The notes under the pieces were generated by a model that saw only the letters and a program-made list of their open reading frames with translations, was not told the DNA's origin and did not search any database. The position numbers and the translations under genes were made by a program. Positions 60,136 through 64,000 of a stretch of 64,000 nucleotides of DNA are shown one piece after another (within the stretch, counting starts at the first letter, position 1; the number at the start of each line of letters is the position of its first letter). The stretch is from positions 16,048,932-16,112,931 of the forward strand of contig NC_092679.1 in NCBI RefSeq assembly GCF_964355755.1, given 5' to 3'. This stretch comes from Antedon mediterranea (lineage: Eukaryota; Echinodermata; Crinoidea; Comatulida; Antedonidae).

Positions 60136-60146
60136 CCATATAAAGA
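60136..60146 (+). promoter_or_regulatory. SRF: TATA-like box / CArG-like site of SRF
   Basis: CCATATAAAGA about 105 bases before the SRF start codon. It can be read as a TATA box (TATAAAG) or as a near-CArG (CC then six A/T then AG). Confidence 0.45.
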
Positions 60147-60241
60147 ACAGTTTACGTTTGAGAAGACTGTAAGGAAATTGTTTTGCTTGATACCCGGGAA
60201 AATAGAAAAAGAGAAGATCTAAACCAGTGAAGACATAGAAG

Positions 60242-60583
60242 ATGAATCAGTCACCATACCAGAATCTTCAGCCTGTATCAATTGCTCCCCGTATATTTGG
60301 TTCACCCAATTCTAAACGATCACCCGCAGCCGGTGATGAAGTGGATGACTCTAGCGGTAGTGATCACTCGATTCACTGTGAGCATGATGACAGCACCACA
60401 GTCGCCAGTACTGAAAGCCTTCTCCGGGAGGTTGGGGCTGGCGAAGTTCTGCTGTCATTAGCTGACGGACAGCCTCCAAAAAAGAAAACAAAAGGAAGAG
60501 TTAAGATAAAGATGGAGTTTATCGATAACAAACTTCGAAGATACACTACATTTAGTAAACGTAAAACAGGGATCATGAAGAAG
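60242..60583 (+). CDS. SRF: SRF exon 1
   Basis: 114 codons, MNQSPYQNLQ... to RKTGIMKK, donor AAG|GTAATC. Holds the nuclear localisation basic cluster (KKKTK) and the DNA-contacting helix of the MADS box. Confidence 0.97.
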
Positions 60584-61207
60584 GTAATCTTATTTACTTT
60601 TTACTTTAGGCCTAGCTTTTAGGCCTAGCTAGCTAGGCCCTAGGCCTAGGCCTATATTATTAGCCTAATTAATTATATAGGATTATGTTTAAAACTTCTT
60701 TTCCATCCATCAACATTGTCTATTCTATGAATTATGTGGTACTGACTGGTGGCTGGTAGGCCTAGGCCTAGTTAAGTATGTTTAGGCACATTACTAGGCC
60801 TAGGCCTAGTATAATTAAAGTTGTTATATTAAGAGCCTAATAATTAATATATAATAATAGACTTATAAATTAAAGAAAGATAAGATAAAGGACACAACTA
60901 AATAAATAAATTGCGTAAAATTATATAATTTGCATTCATTTATTTGCAGGCCTATGAATTATCAACTCTAACCGGAACGCAAGTGATGCTACTGGTGGCC
61001 AGCGAGACTGGCCATGTCTATACTTTCGCTACACGGAAACTCCAACCGATGATAACAAGTGAAGCTGGCAAAGCTTTGATTCAAACTTGCCTTAATTCAC
61101 CCGATCCTCCCGTTGAAAATAGCTCCGTGAACCAAAGGATGAGTGCTACCGGGTTTGAAGAGACAGAACTTACTTATCCTATCGGTGAGGAGGAAGGAGC
61201 AATAAAG
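60242..61207 (+). CDS. SRF: Serum response factor, MADS-box, 5' part of gene
   Basis: Nuclear MADS-domain transcription factor that binds CArG boxes as a dimer and recruits TCF/MRTF cofactors to control immediate-early, cytoskeletal and muscle genes. Two exons (60242-60583 and 60950-61207) give the first 200 residues. The start is fixed by an in-frame TAG two codons upstream. Residues 1-84 are a short acidic/serine N-terminus (human has ~140). PPKKKTKGRVKIKMEFIDNK begins the MADS box at ~85; the intron falls exactly after GIMKK. Exon 2 continues AYELSTLTGTQVMLLVASET, TFATRKLQPMITSEAGKALI and QRMSATGFEETELTY, the SAM domain that contacts cofactors. The DNA-binding part is almost identical to human. 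Exon 2 ends K|GTCAGT; the transactivation exons lie past the right edge. Confidence 0.98.
60600..60820. repeat. Cluster of TAGGCCTA palindromes in SRF intron 1
   Basis: At least seven overlapping TAGGCCTA/CTAGGCCTAG motifs in ~210 bases. Single copies of the same octamer are scattered over the window (for example near 11460, 16027, 20179, 24238, 24511, 39689 and 44097). Confidence 0.75.
60950..61207 (+). CDS. SRF: SRF exon 2
   Basis: 86 codons after TTATTTGCAG, holding the MADS dimerisation strands and SAM extension. Ends in phase 0. The open frame beyond 61207 is intron read-through. Confidence 0.97.
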
Positions 61208-61509
61208 GTCAGTTTTTTGTTCAATCATGATAAAAATTACATTTTGTTTGTTGCATATTATATTATGTATTTTCTTTTTTCTATATTAAAATTAAATTGA
61301 AGTCTATCAGAATTACAATGCGGGTTGGCTTGACTGTGCATTCAAATGCAACAATTGCTATATAATATAGTACAGTATTGTAATGTAATGATATACATTT
61401 ATAATTAAGAAATCAACCTTAGTATTAGAATTCAATTCAGTTCACAAACTTGGCCCAGAAAGTCCAGTGGAGAAATTATCCAGATGTTTTAACTCCATTT
61501 AGTTCATAA

Positions 61510-61625
61510 TTAAACCCCAAAAGTAAACAGTTTATTTGACCTCCCTAACCGTTCCCATCGTAAAACAATTAGATATTGACAGTTTTAAGCAAAGATTCGA
61601 CAGGGCAAATTCATCATTGTAACCT
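61510..61625 (+). mobile_element. Probable LINE C-terminus remnant
   Basis: The frame LTSLTVPIVKQLDIDSFKQR followed by FDRANSSL and a stop resembles the final SFKxRLD block of CR1-like reverse transcriptases. No tail seen; short and decayed. Confidence 0.4.
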
Positions 61626-62576
61626 CCCCAGATAAGAATAATCACTCCCACTTAAACACCCCTGGATCAACTTACACTGTAGGACCAATCAGTAACCTCT
61701 GAGACGACGTAATGACTTGCTAATGAAAATGAACCGAAGCCAATATACCCAACAATTGCTATATACTGTATAATATAGTATATAGTTGTATAGTTGGTAT
61801 ATATCCATTCCCCGTTGTAATACAGTCTGTATCAGAGTTATATCCGAAATAGAGAGTTACTTATCCCACAATTAGATCATCTGAGCTTAACTAAAATTTG
61901 TGATTGTTCCTCGATGTCGAATTTTCAGAAAATGTTATTTTCAGATTGCATTTTTAATAAGAATTTGGGTCTTCACTAAAACTTTAATGAACAAAAAACT
62001 AAATTTTAAGTTTTCTTAACTTCTCCTGAAAATTTGCTCTTTTTTAAATGTTTGAATTATTGTTTTTCAATACTTTATAATAATTTGTAATGTTTTTCTA
62101 GATGTTTAATTTTATGTTCAAATTCAAAAAATGCACTGTACTGTAGATGTTTTGCATTTCTTTTAATAATTAAATGTTGCGCATTTTTGTTTTATTTTAT
62201 TTTAAATCAATTGACAGACATAGTTAAATTAAACAAAATACAGAAATCAATAAAATAAAATAATTAATAATTAATTAGATTCTAATGTTGCAATGCTTAA
62301 TTAAAACATTTTTTTTACACACCAACAAAGTTACCTACCAACTTCCCCTCCTCTTACTGTACAAACCCCCCGCCCCATTTTACAACCTCCCCCCCCCCCA
62401 TTTTACAAACCCCTTCCCATCCCCACTTTGTACCCTTGCATTGCATTTGATAGCTTCTGACTTGACAGGCATTTTCAACAATAATTTGTTTAAAAAATCA
62501 GTACAGTAGGTAGTGACGAGTTGTGAGATTATTTTTAAATAGAAAAGAAACACTAATATTTGTTCCATTAATAGCT

Positions 62577-62740
62577 TTAAGCTCTGTTTACATTATCAAA
62601 CTTTATGTGACCAAAAAATGTGATGCTGATGTCATATCACTATCGTATTTGAACATATCACTACCATATTTGGGCAAATAAACTTTTTTTGTCAAACTAT
62701 TTTGATACAGGCTACATACTGTAGTGTAGACAGAGCTTAA
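62577..62740. mobile_element. MITE, family A
   Basis: TTAAGCTCTGTTTACATTAT at left and GTGTAGACAGAGCTTAA at right. The right arm is interrupted by a ~15-bp insertion (CAGGCTACATACTGT). Confidence 0.88.
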
Positions 62741-62885
62741 ATCTGTCTGCACTATCAAACTTTATGTGACAAAAAAATGTGATGTGCCCAAATATGGTAG
62801 TGATATGTTCAAATATGACATCAGCATGCCCATATGGGCACATCACATTTTTTGTCACATAACATTTTATAGTGTAGACAGAGAC
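62740..62885. mobile_element. MITE, family A, directly abutting copy
   Basis: AATCTGTCTGCACTATCAAA at left and TTTTATAGTGTAGACAGAGA at right, starting where the previous copy ends and in the reverse internal orientation. Confidence 0.9.
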
Positions 62886-63683
62886 ATTGTTGAAATTTGT
62901 TTCACATTTGAAGTACATAAATTGTGGATATTGGCCAAAAAATTTTTAATCTGAGCGTTATTAAACATTTGTTAGTTCTTACTTAAGATTTTGATAGAGT
63001 GTATTAAGTTTTTTATAAGCAAATGGAGAAAAAGATCGGAAATTGATTGATTTTACGGAAGAGAAATCAACTGACTCAACAATTTAAGCTTTTTGTTCTG
63101 AATCATTAAAAAAAAATGTCTTTTTTTTATATAACTATTTAATTTTCAAACAACAATATCGATAATTATATGTAAATCTTTAAAAATGTCATAGTTAATT
63201 TGTAAAAACAATGCAACAACTTTCATTTTCCGTTTCATTTGAGCTTGTTTTGTTTCATTGATAAAGTAATGCTTCCTAATTTAGCAGATATACCAAATTT
63301 AGTTTAGATATGCCCAAATATGGTGGTATTGCAACCATATTAGTTTACAGCATGTTGCCAACTACTGACGCATCCAAGGACTTTCATCTTTGCCTCAGCT
63401 TCCTTTTATGGTATTGTCCAATTATGGTATGGGTTAAAGGTCATATTGCTTGTTGCTAGTACACTGTAAAGCTCCTAGATTATGGAATGTTAATTAATTT
63501 AATGAACAATTAGGTTGTCTAAAAATAATTTCTTGTTGGATGAGAATTAAGGATTTAAAAGCTTTGCTCGTCTATTAAATCTTAATAAACAAATTAATAG
63601 AAATAATACCAAACCCACACTTTTAAAAATACCCAATAATATATAGAATAAACAAAACACGAAGAAAAAAAGTTTTTATTTTT

Positions 63684-63770
63684 ATTTTATTATTATTATT
63701 ATTATTGTTTTATTTATATAGCGCTTTTCCAAATTAGTATAAAATGATCAAAGCGCTTTACATCAGCACA
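63684..63770. repeat. TTA microsatellite followed by GCGCTTT inverted motif
   Basis: About seven TTA units, then TTATATAGCGCTTTTCC and, 31 bases on, AAAGCGCTTTACATCAGC. The AGCGCTTT pair is a recognisable dispersed-repeat end in many invertebrate genomes. Confidence 0.6.
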
Positions 63771-64000
63771 CCCAACAATGAGTTACTTCTTTAGGAAATA
63801 GATGTGTTTTGAGGGCTTTTTTAAATTAAATGTTTACTCATTAGTGAAATGAGATTTCTAATATAGCAGATAAAAGGAAAAAAGTTTGGATACTTTATGT
63901 TGATCTACAGTACATTTTGTGGTTTTTGCAAATTCAGCAAATTTCTTTTTGTACAGTATTACTACCTACTGTATTGCTGTATATTGTACAGTATACAGTG

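Larger units (their letters stand above)
61208..64000. other. SRF intron, AT-rich and repeat-filled
   Basis: No third SRF exon recognised, so the intron runs past the window. Contains two family A MITEs, a decayed LINE end, a C-rich tract (62366-62400) and a 3'-terminal TTA microsatellite. Confidence 0.6.

Overview
The window looks like nuclear DNA of an AT-rich, intron-rich marine invertebrate, most likely a deuterostome and possibly an echinoderm. This is an inference from three things: a glycoprotein-hormone-type LGR with vertebrate-like exon structure, metazoan TFIIA and SRF genes, and a dense mix of MITEs, tRNA-like SINE pieces and LINE tails. The species cannot be fixed from sequence alone.

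Layout. 1-16 kb is gene-poor. It holds a 39-bp minisatellite (688-1385), a decayed LINE 3' end on the minus strand (about 1632-2134), one probable Ig-domain exon (3605-4054), a degenerate ~175-bp tandem block (about 5800-6500) and scattered SINE/MITE copies. 16.2-19.3 kb is a LINE with one uninterrupted 985-codon endonuclease/reverse-transcriptase ORF and a TTATC-repeat tail. 19.3-29.8 kb is non-coding with several MITEs. 29.8-44.1 kb (+) is a type A leucine-rich-repeat GPCR. Eight exons are found, matching vertebrate FSHR exons 2-10 one for one except that the last two are fused; the signal-peptide exon was not found. 44.1-52 kb is non-coding and repeat-rich. 52-58.7 kb (-) is a complete nine-exon gene for the TFIIA alpha/beta precursor (GTF2A1; 327 residues, every splice phase agrees, Taspase1 site conserved). 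60.2-61.2 kb (+) is the start of SRF: two exons with the whole MADS box, the rest lying past the window.

GTF2A1 and SRF are head to head across 1.5 kb. The SRF side carries a TATA-like box and a cluster of CArG-like sites that would fit SRF autoregulation. The two genes encode a general and a specific transcription factor; the LGR is an unrelated cell-surface receptor. Introns and spacers are filled with short inverted-repeat elements. The most frequent is a family with termini resembling CTCTGTCTACACTATCAAAC, with 12 copies in 64 kb, some carrying an internal 21-bp tandem expansion. I found no clearly undescribed multi-gene system. The best leads are the receptor's unusual hinge and PDZ-like tail, the SRF upstream cluster, and the MITE family with its internal repeat array.
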